Notes: generated by a model from the sequence alone, not told the origin. A stretch of DNA of 64,000 bases from Dioscorea cayenensis subsp. rotundata (GCF_009730915.1 NC_052494.1:124001-188000), one strand, 5' to 3'; shown: positions 1 to 11,702, numbered from the stretch's first letter. Translations and numbers: made by a program.

Positions 1-23
1 TTAGTTATGCTATATTATTTTAG

Positions 24-1475
24 GATGTGACTTTCTATTTATTTGGAATCAAGGTTGATCTGTTGGGTGATGAGGTTGATGCTCTCCTGAGTCTTCTTGG
101 AAAGATATACATAGCACTTGATCATTATTCTCCGGTATTGCGGCATTATCCTGGGGTAAGAAGTCTTCGTTTATGATTGTTCCGGCTTTTGTTTGGACAT
201 TTTGCATTTCTTTCTCATCTTATGTTGAATCTTGTCTTATGCTTGCCAACTAAAAAGGAGGAAATTTTGCATTCTGCTAGAAATGAAATTTTAAAAAATT
301 GTAAATTCTGCATATTGATGCAACAGATTATAACCCTGAAAATTATGTTTAAGTTGCCTCAATGACATTTACTGTTCTTAAACTCCTAGATATTGTTTAA
401 ATTGAATGTTAATCATAGCATTTTTTTTTTTTTCAATTCTTCGGTGAGACTATGGATGGAAGATTTTTCTTGCCTTTTCATTTGTGTATGTGCTGTATAT
501 ACCTGTATTAATCCATATTGTGATGAAAATTTTCACCTAAGAAATATTAGGTTCTTAGTTTCTTGTGACTGCTCCAATTAGATATGGGATTATAATGAAT
601 TGTTGCACAGCAAACCTTGAGGAAGATCGAAACATAATGTCATGTACTTTTTATATATTTTATTTGTCCCCTATAATTTCCATAATTTGATAGTTTTCTC
701 AATTTACTTTTAAACTTGTTACTGTTTTAAAATTTGTGCAGCAGGAAGTTATAAACACTACTTGTTAATGCTGTAAGTTTTTTGTGTAAGACAGTAGTCA
801 GTTGCACCACTTCAAAAATCTCCAACAAATCTCCTAATTCATCCGTTCTAATCCAGAAATTGTTGATCATATAACATTGTAGGAACACAACAGTGGTTAC
901 AAACTTGTTTTGTCAGTGCAGACAAAAATAATAGGATTTCCATGATGGAAGATTTCTATCACTTGAGGATTTATATCTTTTATCTTTCAACCGAATAAAT
1001 TTTTTTTTTTTTTGCTCCAAGATGAGCGGCTAAGAAAGGCAAGGGGCGTGCACAAGCCTTAGCAGTTAGCGGAGCAAGTGGGGGCAAGGCCCGCACACAA
1101 TCATTGCTCACACTTCCAGAAATGTGCCTTTACCTGGATTCGAACTAACGAGGATTCGGATACCAATAAATCACTTGATCGTTAGTAACTCGAGCACTCT
1201 TTGTCCATTCAGAAACAACAGAGTTAAAAAACCTCGGAGAAAAGCATCCTTTTATTAGATCTTCCTGTAAAACACACAAAATATGGCTCAAAGTTTTTCC
1301 TTGAGGAACTTGTCTTCCTGGTTTTGTTGTAGTTTCTCAATTCAATAGACATTTGCAGGATAAGTTTTCCTGATTATGGTAGTGCATCTTACTAAGTTTC
1401 TCTTCTGCGCAGGTGATGGAGATTTTAAAATTGGTTCAGAGAGAATTAAAAGGGGAAAACACCAAATTAATGTGA
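24..1475 (+). CDS. C-terminal two exons of an unrecognised plant gene (5' part lies outside the window)
   Basis: Two coding exons join in frame. Exon 24-155 follows a tttag acceptor, is 44 whole codons long and ends at GGG|gtaag. Exon 1413-1475 follows a gcgcag acceptor and ends in TGA (1473-1475). The encoded tail contains the segment [13 protein letters not shown], followed by a Lys/Glu-rich helix ending GENTKLM. It looks helical and would suit the end of a coiled-coil protein, but I do not recognise the family. The splice sites, the phase-0 junction and the lack of stops argue for a real gene whose bulk lies to the left. The 3' UTR probably runs to an AATAAA at 2086-2091. The intron (156-1412) carries a SINE-like insertion. 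Confidence 0.6.
1000..1200 (-). mobile_element. tRNA-derived SINE-like insertion in the intron
   Basis: Read on the minus strand, the element has a head ending near 1200, a pol III B-box-like motif GTTCGAATCC (plus-strand ggattcgaac near 1137-1146), a GC-richer body unlike the surrounding intron, and a poly(A) tail (plus-strand T run at about 999-1013). This is the layout of a tRNA-derived SINE. The head sequence around 1160-1195 is closely repeated near 49597-49645, next to another B-box-like motif. I did not find a clear target-site duplication. Confidence 0.5.
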
Positions 1476-2085
1476 CAATTTTCTTCTTCCAGGTAATTGA
1501 ATGGTATGATTTTGTTCATAAATAACCTTTAATGCAATTTGATACCGCTCTATTTTCGCTTGTCGATTGAGCCGGAAAGATCTCTTTCAAATGCATAGTG
1601 ATGCAGAAGTGTGTAATTTTTCATTTCAGAGCGGCCGAATACATTATTTCACCACGCAGGCATTTATTGAACAAGTATTATTATCGGCTGAATTTTTCAA
1701 GGAATCGACATCACCATATTTGTTGATCAGAGAGGTTTAGCAAAGATACCGAATTTTCGGCACCAAAACTCTAATGACTCTTAGTTTGTGAAAGATCTGA
1801 TGCTATTTTCTTCGACTTTTCAGATGACACTTAGTTGTTCTTTTAGTAGCTTCATCATCGCCGTCATCACAATGTAAACAGTAGAACCATCAAGATCAAG
1901 TGTGTAGATCTTCTTAGCCTTTTGTATTTTTGTTTATAATTAAATTCTTTATTGTTGTATATTAAGCTCTTTTTTAATATTTTGTTTTACTGATTTATGC
2001 TGGAATTGGTTGATGTTGTACATTTTCATACATGTGTTTTGTGAGTCAGAGAAACATGTAACTTGTAATCTGGATTCCATAGGTC

Positions 2086-2091
2086 AATAAA
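2086..2091 (+). terminator. AATAAA poly(A) signal
   Basis: A canonical AATAAA lies about 610 bases after the TGA at 1473-1475, in AT-rich sequence with no coding potential. It is the best candidate for the end of the plus-strand gene. Confidence 0.4.
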
Positions 2092-2344
2092 TCTCTTAAT
2101 TAATTTTAGTTTGGTGTGTTAATGTTTGTATTACATAATCTAATGTGGTTCTGAATTAAGGTATTTAGAGATAAAATTAATTTTTTTTTTTCAAAGTACT
2201 TTAATATAGTTTTCATTATGAATGCTATAGAAATACTGATGCTACTTGTAGCAACAGCAATAATGTAGTAACCACCTGTGTTTTACTGTAGCAGTCAAAA
2301 CATTGTAATTATTTCACCTACAAATATATTTTCGAATTAATTCT

Positions 2345-2640
2345 AACCATTCATTCGCCACTGATCAACAATATAATTTTATCTCCACTGATCAACAAAG
2401 AATACAGTTCAAATTCCATGATAGGTAATACTAAACAAATAGCTAACAAGCACAATGCAAACAAGAACATCATACCATAATATAATTTCCAATAAAAACA
2501 TAAAACAGAGTTCAAATCCACAAGCCCACAACAATGCACTAAACCAACCAAAAAAAAAAGGGATACATGAGCACAAGATAAACAATTCCATCATAATGTT
2601 CTTCTATGCATGCTAAACACCAAAAGTAACCTATACTTCT
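2345..2640. repeat. Diverged repeat copy A, shared with 10060-10400
   Basis: This stretch aligns in the same orientation with about 10070-10400. Shared blocks include ccactgatcaacaaagaa, aacaagcacaatgcaaacaa and tcttctatgcatgctaaaca. Indels are frequent and no long open frame is shared. It lies in the 3' flank of the kish gene, while the other copy lies just beyond the stop codon of the GeBP-like gene. Confidence 0.6.
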
Positions 2641-2784
2641 CTCTTTAGAAGCAATGTTTGTTTGCTTATATGCACCAGCAAAACTGATCAATTGCTATTT
2701 CTGCTTATATTCAGTACTGTATAAATAAAAACAATGTTTATTTGCTTACATATATACTTTTCTCTTCAAGAAAACATTTTAAAC

Positions 2785-2900
2785 TTCACTCAGAAGTTTA
2801 ATTAATCTTCAGTTCCGCCTCATTTTAGTAATTTTCTAACATCACAGTGCTTAAGGATGGCGTGTTCTTTCCCCTACCGAAATAATATGCAAAGAGGAAT
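2785..2900. repeat. Diverged repeat copy B, shared with 7735-7975
   Basis: It aligns in the same orientation with 7735-7975: both contain an agaagttt(a/c)attaatcttcag block, then attttctaacat and cagtgcttaag(g/a)atggc, then ccctacc(g/a)aaataat. The order of blocks A and B is reversed between the two loci. Confidence 0.55.
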
Positions 2901-3018
2901 CAAATACCAACAATGAACAACAGAAAAATCCCAATTACAGTTTGAGGACCAGGCAGAATAACAGTCAAAACAAGGCACTTGATCTGGGATGGGTACATCA
3001 GCAGCAAACCGAATCAAC

Positions 3019-6000
3019 TCAGAATGTGGAAAAGATCATAGATGCACCCATTGCAAAGCATCCAAAGGCTACCCATGGGCTTAATCTCTCACCTGAATCA
3101 ACATTATAGTTTTAGTACCAATCCAGAAGTGACGGTGTCCCAAATGAAAGATGATGAATAATCAATTAACAGTAAACATGGCATTCAAGTATAACTAGAT
3201 AAGCATCAAACTGAAGAGCATCCAAACTACCTGACACTTCTTACCATGTTATACTTGAATCTGCGAAAATCAGAAGCGCTTATCAGTATTGGTTATTATC
3301 CATTATTATCCATGTATTATGTGATTCCTCTAAGACGGTAAAGTTTAGGTTAATATTTTACTATTGCTTTGTTTCGATGAATCATTATCATACTATTTGC
3401 CACAGGAACAATTATGGTGGACCAAAAGGAATTCTTACTGTCACTTGGAATAATCACCTGGTTGCTTGTGTCAGAGTAATCTGACATGCTCTGCAGAAGG
3501 CCTTACTTAGCCTTGAGTAAAGATTCGTTCAACACTTTGAGGCGGAATAATTGACTAAAGAAACCTTTTTCTTATTACTTAAAAGCCTAAACATGTTGAA
3601 TGAGCAGCCAGACCCAATTATCAATCAAAAAAATGCACGACACGCAAGAAATTTCTCAAAATAAAGAAGAATGCTCTTCCTTTATTACATTCTTCCTCAG
3701 TTTGTTCACAGGCCTAAAGGAATTGGGTCAAATTAGATATCATCTTAGATAGGTTCTTTTTCTTTTCTGACAAACATCTGAGAAAGATGCATGTTGACGA
3801 AATGATGGTGATCATGTTGCAGATACAAAAAAATGCCACTCCTTAGGAAGACAGGAGCAACAATGTAAGATACAGGGTTCAGTGATATGAAATTTGTCGG
3901 AAGACCTATTCTATTTTAAATCCTTTGAATTAACAAAAGGAGTATTTATTAATTTTCAATAAAAAAAATTATTGCGAAGGCATTTGGCAAAAAAGAGGCA
4001 GGCTTTATAGAATGAGGAGAGGACCAGGTGCTTGTGGGCCCCCAGTGCGGCAAGTGCTTGTTGGATCCCTATCCTTAAGCTTATTACAAATTGATCTCCC
4101 ATCTACCCACTACAATCCTAATTTCAAGTGGTACCATTATCCAAACATACAGCATAAAAAGCATCCAGAATTGCACAAAACAGGCAAACAAAAGTGCCAT
4201 AATCTATTGTAAAGAGATAAATTATCCTGAATTTTGAACCAAATAACATACCAATTCTAGCTGCCTTCCAGAAGAAGCCACGGAACCTGTAAAAAGGTGA
4301 ATTTTATTATCTTTCTAGAAAAGAAAAAAGGAAAAGGGAAATTTCGTATGCTCCATGCTTTATGATCATTTGCCACACTGCATGATATAAGGCATTAAGG
4401 ATTTAAATATGCCATAACAATTTACCTAGAACTTCCTCATAAGGGATTGTGGCTCACCTATGTTATACTTTGACTAATTTTCACAAAGATTTCAGAGTGC
4501 CCATAAACATGGTTTAGACTTTTCTGCCAAATTCAATTGTGTAACTTCACACAATAGAATCAAGCACAAACAATATTATAAGAGGGAATGATGGCAGCGA
4601 TGGGAAATAATTATAATGGCTCTATAGAAAAATGACATTTTTATCGGGCGTGTTAGGATCGATATTAAGAACCAATCAAATCAGGGTCTAGCAAGGTCTC
4701 GAAAACACCATGGTTTCAAACTTCATATGAATTAATTCTAGGAAATTCTTTAAATCTAAAATAGACTCCTTTATTCAAATTTGCAATTCCACAGCCTACA
4801 GAAAGTGTGTTAGATGCAGAATTATCCACTTACCTGATGTTACACAAAAAAAATCTTACTTCTAAAGTACCAATATTATTACCACATAATATTGAGGTTT
4901 GCCTCTTTTTCTTTTTCAGGCATAATGGCCTCAAGGATGGACAACATAATCTGGCACACTAGGAGCAGAAGTCTATAGTTTAGTGGAAATATGCCCCAGA
5001 TTCATATCTAGATCGTGAACAAAACAGTCTGCTATCTTCGCCTCATTGTCTGCCTTTACTTAGTCTTTCTTTCCTTGACAAGAGAACTGAAATCCTTCCA
5101 GCAGTTTTTTTATCTAAGGCCAGCAAGCGAGTCAAGCCTGTCCCTGCAAGCAAGTTCGGACTTTCTTTTTTTTTTAGCCCGCGAGTCTCCTTCTTTCCGT
5201 GAAGATCATGGAGTGTGAGCAGTACGAGCTGAAAGGCTCTCATACTTTTTGGAGTCCTCTTCAAACCTTTAGATTGGTGCATTTGCTTTGATAATTAACA
5301 CCATGTCTTTGACAATCCAAAATCCAAACATAAGATGGTGGTGAAAAATACCTAAATGGAAATTATGTTTAGTAAGACCAAATCCTACAAGTCCATCAAA
5401 TTTTAAAAGTAGGATAAGCAAAATCCTCAAATTGTGATAAAGCGTTACTAGACTGATCAGATTTAAACTATAACGCATCACAAGTATAATAGCAAAAAAG
5501 CAAATTGAACAAGCAGAATTATCAGGTTCACATGAATAAATCATATTGATAAAGCAAAAAACATAATACCTAATGTTTGAAGGAAATATCATTAATTATT
5601 AATTAATAATTGTATTTTCTTTTATCACCATAAAATTTTGGACCCATAAATTAATCCAAACCGTTAGAAAAGGCTAAACTCAACCAGTATTATCTAATAA
5701 ATTAAAAGGCTAAACAACAAAACACTGTAAATAAAATGTTGTTGTATCCAGCTCAACAATAGAATAGAACAACAGAGGCTTAAAAACTCAATTCAACTCC
5801 CAAAGGAATCCCCTTCATAGTCCTATAAGGATGCTCTTCACAGTCATCCCACCAAGTCAATACCACTGATCAATGATTTTTGTCTCCTTTGAACTTCAAG
5901 TGGCTGATATCTAATTATGCCTCCCAACTTGAGCCTTGAACATCTCATCATCTATCTAGCCGATTTTCACACTCAATACCTAAAATTCTGGTCTACCAGG

Positions 6001-6381
6001 TTTTAAACACATCAAAGGACAAATTTTGCATGAGTTCTCCGGGGAAAAAGACACCTTTATGCAAAGCCCTAGGCCAATCTAGAGTTATAAGACTAAAAAA
6101 CCTCTAATCAGCCACAGAACATGAAAGAACCCTAACACAATGAGATGATCATTGAAATGATTCTAAGAACATTACCCAGTTCGATGCTCCAGGATGGCGG
6201 GGAACTGCATCTTGATGTATGAGCAAGTGCAGATCACCAGCAGAACCACCGTCAAGAACGAATGGAAATTGAAGAGTGCTGACTGCCACCATGAAAGCAA
6301 ACATCAATCTCCAATCCAATGCTCAAAATCAAACAAAAGACTGCACAAAATGAAGAAATTTTGGATCTTATTCGTTACCAT
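3019..6381 (-). CDS. Protein kish (TMEM167-type small Golgi membrane protein), complete, 72 aa
   Basis: Coding exons on the minus strand are 6381-6379 (ATG only), 6282-6176, 4286-4252 and 3092-3019, joining to 73 codons including TGA. The product contains SALFNFHSFLTVVLL, the first membrane segment, then CTCSYIKMQFPAILEHRTG, FRGFFWKAARIGERLSPW and a second hydrophobic segment ending MIFSTF. Order and length (72 aa) match the kish/TMEM167 family, small two-pass proteins of the Golgi membrane linked to the early secretory pathway. Every junction uses GT-AG with matching phase. The start was chosen because ATG immediately precedes GTAACG and supplies the Met missing before SALFNF in the next exon. 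The large second intron contains an organelle-like GC-rich block near 5085-5270. Confidence 0.9.
5085..5275 (+). other. Possible organelle-derived fragment with a group II intron domain V-like hairpin
   Basis: A GC-richer block sits within the AT-rich kish intron. At about 5216-5250 it contains gagcagtacgagctgaaagg followed by ctctcatacttttt. This can fold as GAGC/GCTC closed by a GAAA-type loop, a two-base bulge, then AGTA/TACT, resembling group II intron domain V. Plant mitochondrial introns carry such domains, so I infer a mitochondrial insertion (NUMT). The lower stem pairs weakly and I could not compare it with an organelle genome. Confidence 0.35.
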
Positions 6382-6965
6382 AACGCGATTCTTTTCTTGA
6401 TTGATGAATCAATGCAGCGGGAGAAGCGGTGAGCGATCAGATCGGGTCAGAGATTTGAGGGTTCTCAGCTTGCCGAGTTCTAAAACTTCAATCACCTGGT
6501 AATTAAACTAAATATTATTTTAAAAAAAACTTTAAAAAAGGAGAAAAAAAGCAAAAATTAGTTCTTTAAATTAAAATCTCATGTAATTACACAATCAGAA
6601 GACAACAGTTCACATAAATTCAAATAAAGAAGCCAACAACTGCAATTTCTTCTCTTTTTTTCTCTACGATGGAAAACAAAATGGGAGAAATTGAAGATTT
6701 ATAAGAACAAATCATTTTTGAGTGTGTTTTGCCGGAGCTCGGCTCGTTTAAGCTCGAAACCCCGCAGTAAACGAGGGGAACTCAAGCTCGGCTACGTCAA
6801 TGGTCCTTTGGAGCAAGAGAGGAGAAGATAAAGAGAGGGAAAGCGTACCTGGGACAGCGCGGAGAAGAGAAGGAGTGACAAGTGCTCACAAACACCGACT
6901 TCTCGTGGGAAGACGAGAGACGAGGTTGGAAGGAAGCAAATAGGGCAACGAAGAAGGGAAATTTT
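6382..6965 (-). promoter_or_regulatory. 5' leader region of the kish gene
   Basis: This is the stretch upstream of the kish ATG. On the minus strand, a pyrimidine-rich GC-richer block at about 6854-6960 ends in CCCAG|GTACGC, a good splice donor, and contains no ATG, as expected of a non-coding first exon. Downstream, a candidate acceptor (gaagttttag, near 6482) would lead into the leader that ends at the ATG. I see no other gene here. Confidence 0.35.
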
Positions 6966-7734
6966 CACAAAACCCCCTCAGTTTTATTTTAATATAAAAC
7001 CCCCTAGATTTACAAATAATTTGCTTCATATATATATATATATATCTTGAATGGAAAATTTAAATAAAAAAAATCCTTGTAATTTCTTATTTTTGCGAAA
7101 TTGGGAACATAGGAATTTTTTTTGTTTTTAAACTATGCGATTTTTAAAGTTTAAAAAAAAAGAAAAAAATAGTTAATTGCATTATTTGGCAAGAGCAAAA
7201 TTGATATTTAATTTGAAAATCAGGCTAAAAACCAAATGAAATTATATGTGACAAATTTTTATAATGAATTTATCTTGCCAAATAAAAAATAATTTAACTA
7301 GAAAAACCACATAATTTTTTTAAAAAAATAATAATCTCTATCTCACAAAATTGAGAAAACATTTGAAATTTTTTTCCCATCTTCAACCATTTCCATGATA
7401 AATCACTTCACATTAAAAAAAAAAAAGAGTTTGAAAAATCAACTTGGGTCTCACAACATTACTATTATGTCTTTGTGAAACATAAAAATTACTATTATGG
7501 CCTTATTAAACATTAATTAATAATAATGAAATATATATTTATGATTTAATTATTTTATAAATAATAATTATTTAAAATAAAGATTATTAGAAATTAATTA
7601 AAAAATTCTAAGTATGGAATGTAAAAATGTTATTTGAAATAATAATTATTTTATAAATAATAATTACTTATAAAAAATATCATTTTTTATACAAAGGGGT
7701 AAAAATATAATCTTAGCATAACCCCTATCTTAAA
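6966..7734. other. AT-rich intergenic sequence
   Basis: The sequence is very AT-rich, with a short (TA)n near 7027-7046 and repeated attaataataat-like tracts. I see no coding potential, RNA gene or clear element boundary. Confidence 0.6.
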
Positions 7735-7975
7735 TTTCACACAGAAGTTTCATTAATCTTCAGCTCCAACTCTACCCGTTGATAGCACTAGTAATTGTCC
7801 CCAAAAAAAAAAATAAAATAAAATAAAATAAAATTATGTTTGAAAGATAGTGAGTTAGTTATCAAAAGTTATTAACAAAAGTATCATTAATATTCGCTAC
7901 CAATTTTCTAACATTAATACAGTGCTTAAGAATGGCATGTACTATGCCCTACCAAAATAATAAGCAAAGAGATTC
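7735..7975. repeat. Diverged repeat copy B, interrupted by an AAAAT-type run
   Basis: This is the partner of 2785-2900. Relative to that copy it contains extra sequence, including an (A)n/aaaat run at about 7801-7832, so the homology is split in two parts (about 7735-7800 and 7870-7975). Confidence 0.5.
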
Positions 7976-8299
7976 ATAACTTTAGATCAAATTACAATTT
8001 TAATATATTTAAAGGTATAAATATATATATATATACACACGTGTGAAATTGAATTATGCAATGAAATATTCATCTACATTTATTTTAAAACAAGAGTAAT
8101 ATATAGATTTAAGCTCCTTTCAATGCATATTGATAGTGCTAATAGGAAATTCAAACAAGACTTGATTCTTCAGCTACAACAAACACCTGTATTACACCTT
8201 TTAGTTCACCATATATACATGTAGAACAACAAGATCATTTAATTAAATCAAGATAGGAACACTCAGATACAACCTGTTAAAGGAATGTAGATTTACCAA

Positions 8300-8491
8300 T
8301 TGAGTTTGATCCAAGTCGCTTAAGCAAGTGGTTTCTGGTTTCAAGTTCAACTACTTGTGTATGTAAAAAGAAAAAACACCCGGGGAGAGATTTACTCCCT
8401 TGTTAAGATTCCCAGTACTTCACCCTGAACTAGTTTAGAGTCCAGGGCTCTTAGAAAGCCAGTAGGTCAAAGACCAATAAAAAAAAAAATC
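8300..8491 (+). mobile_element. SINE-like element, plus strand
   Basis: The sequence begins near ccaagtcgcttaagcaagtgg (A-box-like), followed by ggtttcaagttcaact (B-box-like, GGTTCRANTC pattern). A body of about 130 bases contains cccggggagagatttactccc, and it ends in ccaataaaaaaaaaa. That is the layout of a tRNA-derived SINE with its A tail. The block is GC-richer than its surroundings. No certain target duplication was found. Confidence 0.45.
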
Positions 8492-9599
8492 TGATTTTGT
8501 CCCTAAATATATATAAACTTCATTCAGAATGAAAATATTGACAAACTAGCAAAGGTTAACCAATTAAAGACATGAACATTGTTGAACAGGATAAATCATC
8601 AGCAAAGAAACACCATGAAAGTTGATAAATAAGAGCAACAACCAACAATACACTCCACTTCAAAGTCTTAACCATGCTACATAATTGATTCATCCAAACT
8701 TGAGTCTTTGTAGAACCAGACTTACAAATTTAAATAAGTATTTAAAAAAACTCATCTAGAAACTTTGTCAATAAAATAAAGCATCTTGATGCTCATCCCA
8801 TAAGAAAAGTCTGAAGTTACAAAAACAAGGTGTTCATATATTGATCCAAACAATATACAAAGTGAAAGGAATTCTCACATTCTCATACTCAATAATACAA
8901 ATGATTAAAGATCAGGATAATAATATGGCATTCTCAATAATACAATGCATGCCATTTTGTAACTCAGTATGGTTACATCATCATTTGCAGGTAAATGCGT
9001 GTCATGTTTCCTTAATGATTACTAAAAGATAACCAAACATAGAGGTGATTGCTGCAATAAGGAACATCAATAAGCAAAATAAACATTAAATGGAAAGGTT
9101 TAATGATAAAAAAAAGTTTATAACAGGTTACTGAACCGAGTACTAACCGTAAAATTTAATATAAAAATGGCAACCACTCACTAATTGCTGAGAGGGTGCA
9201 TACATTTCTCAAGCATTGAATAAAAATATGGGAAAGAGCTACAAAAGCTGAATGACTATCAGACTGATAACATATGCACCCCACTTCACTCCTCCCTTAA
9301 TAGTGTAATTTAATTTTTTTTTTTTTATTTCTTTAACCATATATGTATTATATTTTTGGAAGAAATTTATTATTCATGGATGTCATGACTCATACATACA
9401 ATTTAAAGCGACAACCACCTCTAGTTGTTTTTTTTTTTTTTTTATTTCTTTAGCATTAACTATCAAAATAAATTGCCTAGAAATACATAAAACAATTAAT
9501 AATTCATAGTATAAGTTATCATCATAATTATTACAATATCAAATTACAAAGCCAAGGTGTTGGATGACTTGTCTATATTCAACATAAACATGAAGTGAG

Positions 9600-10400
9600 C
9601 ATTGACAAAAAGTAAATAAGAAGAATAAGAGAAAAACCAAAAGAGAAATCAGAGAACCAAAAACATACTTATAAGGTCAAAATCCAGTAAAAGCTAACAC
9701 ATAAAACTTGAACAAGATCATTAACAATATAGTTTAATGTCCAGTAATTACAAAGACCATGTTCAAAACCTATGTTCATAACCATGCCCGTTTAATCAAA
9801 CAATAACTTAGTAGGAAAAACAACAAGAATTGAAACAAGGCATCCATAACTTCATAATGCTCTACACATGATAAATACCAAAGAATAGCTAGCAAGCATA
9901 ATTCAAACAAGAATACAAACACTAATTTTAATTACCACCAAATATATAGAACAATGTTCAAAATCCCATAACCACACAAAAAGTAAATAAGAAGATAAGA
10001 AATCAGAGGGCCCAAAAACATACTAGCAAGGTCAAAATGCAGCAATATACAATAAGCAAAATTCAAACAAGATCATCAACAATATAATTCAGTTTCCACT
10101 GATCAACAAAGAACACAGTTCTAATTCCATGACCAGTACTCCTGATGCTCCACATGCTACATACCAAAGAAATAGCCAACAAGCACAATGCAAACAAGAA
10201 CATCAAACTATAATATAATTTCCAGTAGTAACAAACAACAGAGTTCAAATTCTCAAGCTCAAAACAATACCCACATAACCAACCACAGATTCAATAAGCC
10301 AAACCAACAAAAACAAAAAGATGGCATCCACATGAGCATAAGATAAACAATTCCGTCATAATGATCTTCTATGCATGCTAAACACCAAAAGAAACACCCC
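9600..10400. repeat. Diverged tandem repeats downstream of the GeBP-like gene, including copy A
   Basis: A unit of roughly 370 bases is repeated: aaaagtaaataagaagaata...ccaaaaacatactt...aaggtcaaaatccag at about 9608-9695 recurs at about 9979-10045. A second motif, accaaagaatagctagcaag...caaacaagaa, occurs at about 9878-9917 and 10162-10201, and again at 2434 as part of the distant copy A. Copies differ by many substitutions and indels. No coding frame is conserved. Confidence 0.55.
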
Positions 10401-10437
10401 AAAAATTCAGCATGCAATTGAAAAGAAGAGAAAGTCA

Positions 10438-11064
10438 TCAACCTGATTTTCCATTCGCTTCCAAATAGAGCTTCAACGCTTCCTTCACCATCCGATACCA
10501 CACTATATCGTAATACTTTTCCTTAACCCATAGTTGTCGAAACTCCCGATCCAACTTCTTCGCCTCGGATCTATCCACCAATGGCAACCCTTTCTCCACA
10601 TAAGCTTTGATGCGCTTATTATCACTTCTATTGATTGCTTCCCTTAAGTACACAAAATCATCATCATCATCCTCCTCGTCTTTGGAGTCATTGGGGGATG
10701 ATGGTGGTGGTGGAGGCTTCTCGAAAAGCTTCCGTTTTGTGCCTCTGCCATTACTAGTCTTCCTCGCAGATGCCTTGGCTTCGGCATTGGGCGAAAATGA
10801 AGGGGAATTTTTGGAGTTGTTAGGCTTGATGGAAGAATCAAGGAGCTTGGGTTTGGAACCAGAGGCCTCTTCCTCCTCATCACCGGAGCTGGAACCAGAG
10901 CCCTCTCCCTCCTCATCGCCGGAGCTAGATCCTCCTCCTTGTTGCTGCTCTTCGACAGCTTCGTCTTCCATCGGAGAAGGGGCTGCTTCCTGATCGGATT
11001 CCTCGTCGGAGGATGATGGTGGAGGTTGGGCGGAGGGTTTGGGAAGGGAGCGTTTTGTGGCCAT
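10438..11064 (-). CDS. GeBP/STOREKEEPER-like nuclear protein, short form, 208 aa
   Basis: One open frame runs from ATG at 11064 to TGA at 10438. The N-terminal half (about residues 1-80) is low-complexity and acidic, with repeated SSSGDEE units. A basic stretch RGTKRKLF (about 107-114) could be a nuclear localisation signal, followed by PPPPPSS and an acidic DEEDDDDDF run. The C-terminal part contains RSEAKKLDREFRQLWVKE, like the helix that ends the DNA-binding region of GeBP/STOREKEEPER transcription regulators. Family members are usually larger and have a longer Trp-rich trihelix-like domain, which I cannot see in full here. The stop overlaps a possible splice donor (TCAG|GTTGATG), so the coding region might continue into unseen exons. 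It could also be a truncated or divergent family member. Confidence 0.55.
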   Translation of the reverse strand: MATKRSLPKPSAQPPPSSSDEESDQEAAPSPMEDEAVEEQQQGGGSSSGDEEGEGSGSSSGDEEEEASGSKPKLLDSSIKPNNSKNSPSFSPNAEAKASARKTSNGRGTKRKLFEKPPPPPSSPNDSKDEEDDDDDFVYLREAINRSDNKRIKAYVEKGLPLVDRSEAKKLDREFRQLWVKEKYYDIVWYRMVKEALKLYLEANGKSG

Positions 11065-11420
11065 TGGAAGAGAAAGGTCACACCTTTGATAAATTTTATT
11101 TCTAGGGTTTTACTACTCACCACTACTAAGGGCAAATATGGTATTTCACATTTTCTATTTTAAATAATTTTTTATAAAAATTTATGGAATTCGGGAAAAA
11201 AAAAAAGGTATTTAAGCTTGAGTGGATTTGGTTTTATATAAAAATAGGGGGGAAAATGCAAAAAAAGAAAAGAAATGTACAAATATACCCCTCCATTAGT
11301 GATTAGCGTATAAACCACACACCATACACAAAAATACACTTAAAAAAATCATATATTTGTACCCAAAAATCATTTGTATTTCTATTATTTTACCAGCATT
11401 TTCACCTTGAATGTAATAGA

Positions 11421-11702
11421 TTTAATTGCTATACAGGTCCCTGTAATGGTGTATTTTTTACTTTTTTTTTTAATCCTTGCAATATTTTTAGGTACAATTT
11501 AATACTCATATTTGATCGAATTGGATCGTTCTAGTCCATAATAATATTTTTAGATACAATTAAGTCCTTGCAATTTACACTTACTCATTTACACTATGGA
11601 CTAGAATGACCACTATATATGAGGACTAAATTATACCTAAAAATATTACAAAGACTAAAAGGGCAAAAAATACACAATTACAGGGACTGTACAGCAATTA
11701 AA
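11421..11702. mobile_element. MITE with long terminal inverted repeats
   Basis: The ends tttaattgctatacaggtcc (11421) and the complement of the right end, TTTAATTGCTGTACAGTCCC (11702), match. The inverted repeat continues inward for about 120 bases per arm, for example ctagtccata against tatggactag near the centre. The total is about 282 bp with no coding capacity. I could not see a clear target-site duplication. Confidence 0.65.

Noticed and set aside
10607..10993. Plus-strand frame of 128 codons rich in Ser/Pro/Glu
   Set aside because: Antisense shadow of the low-complexity acidic region of the GeBP-like gene.
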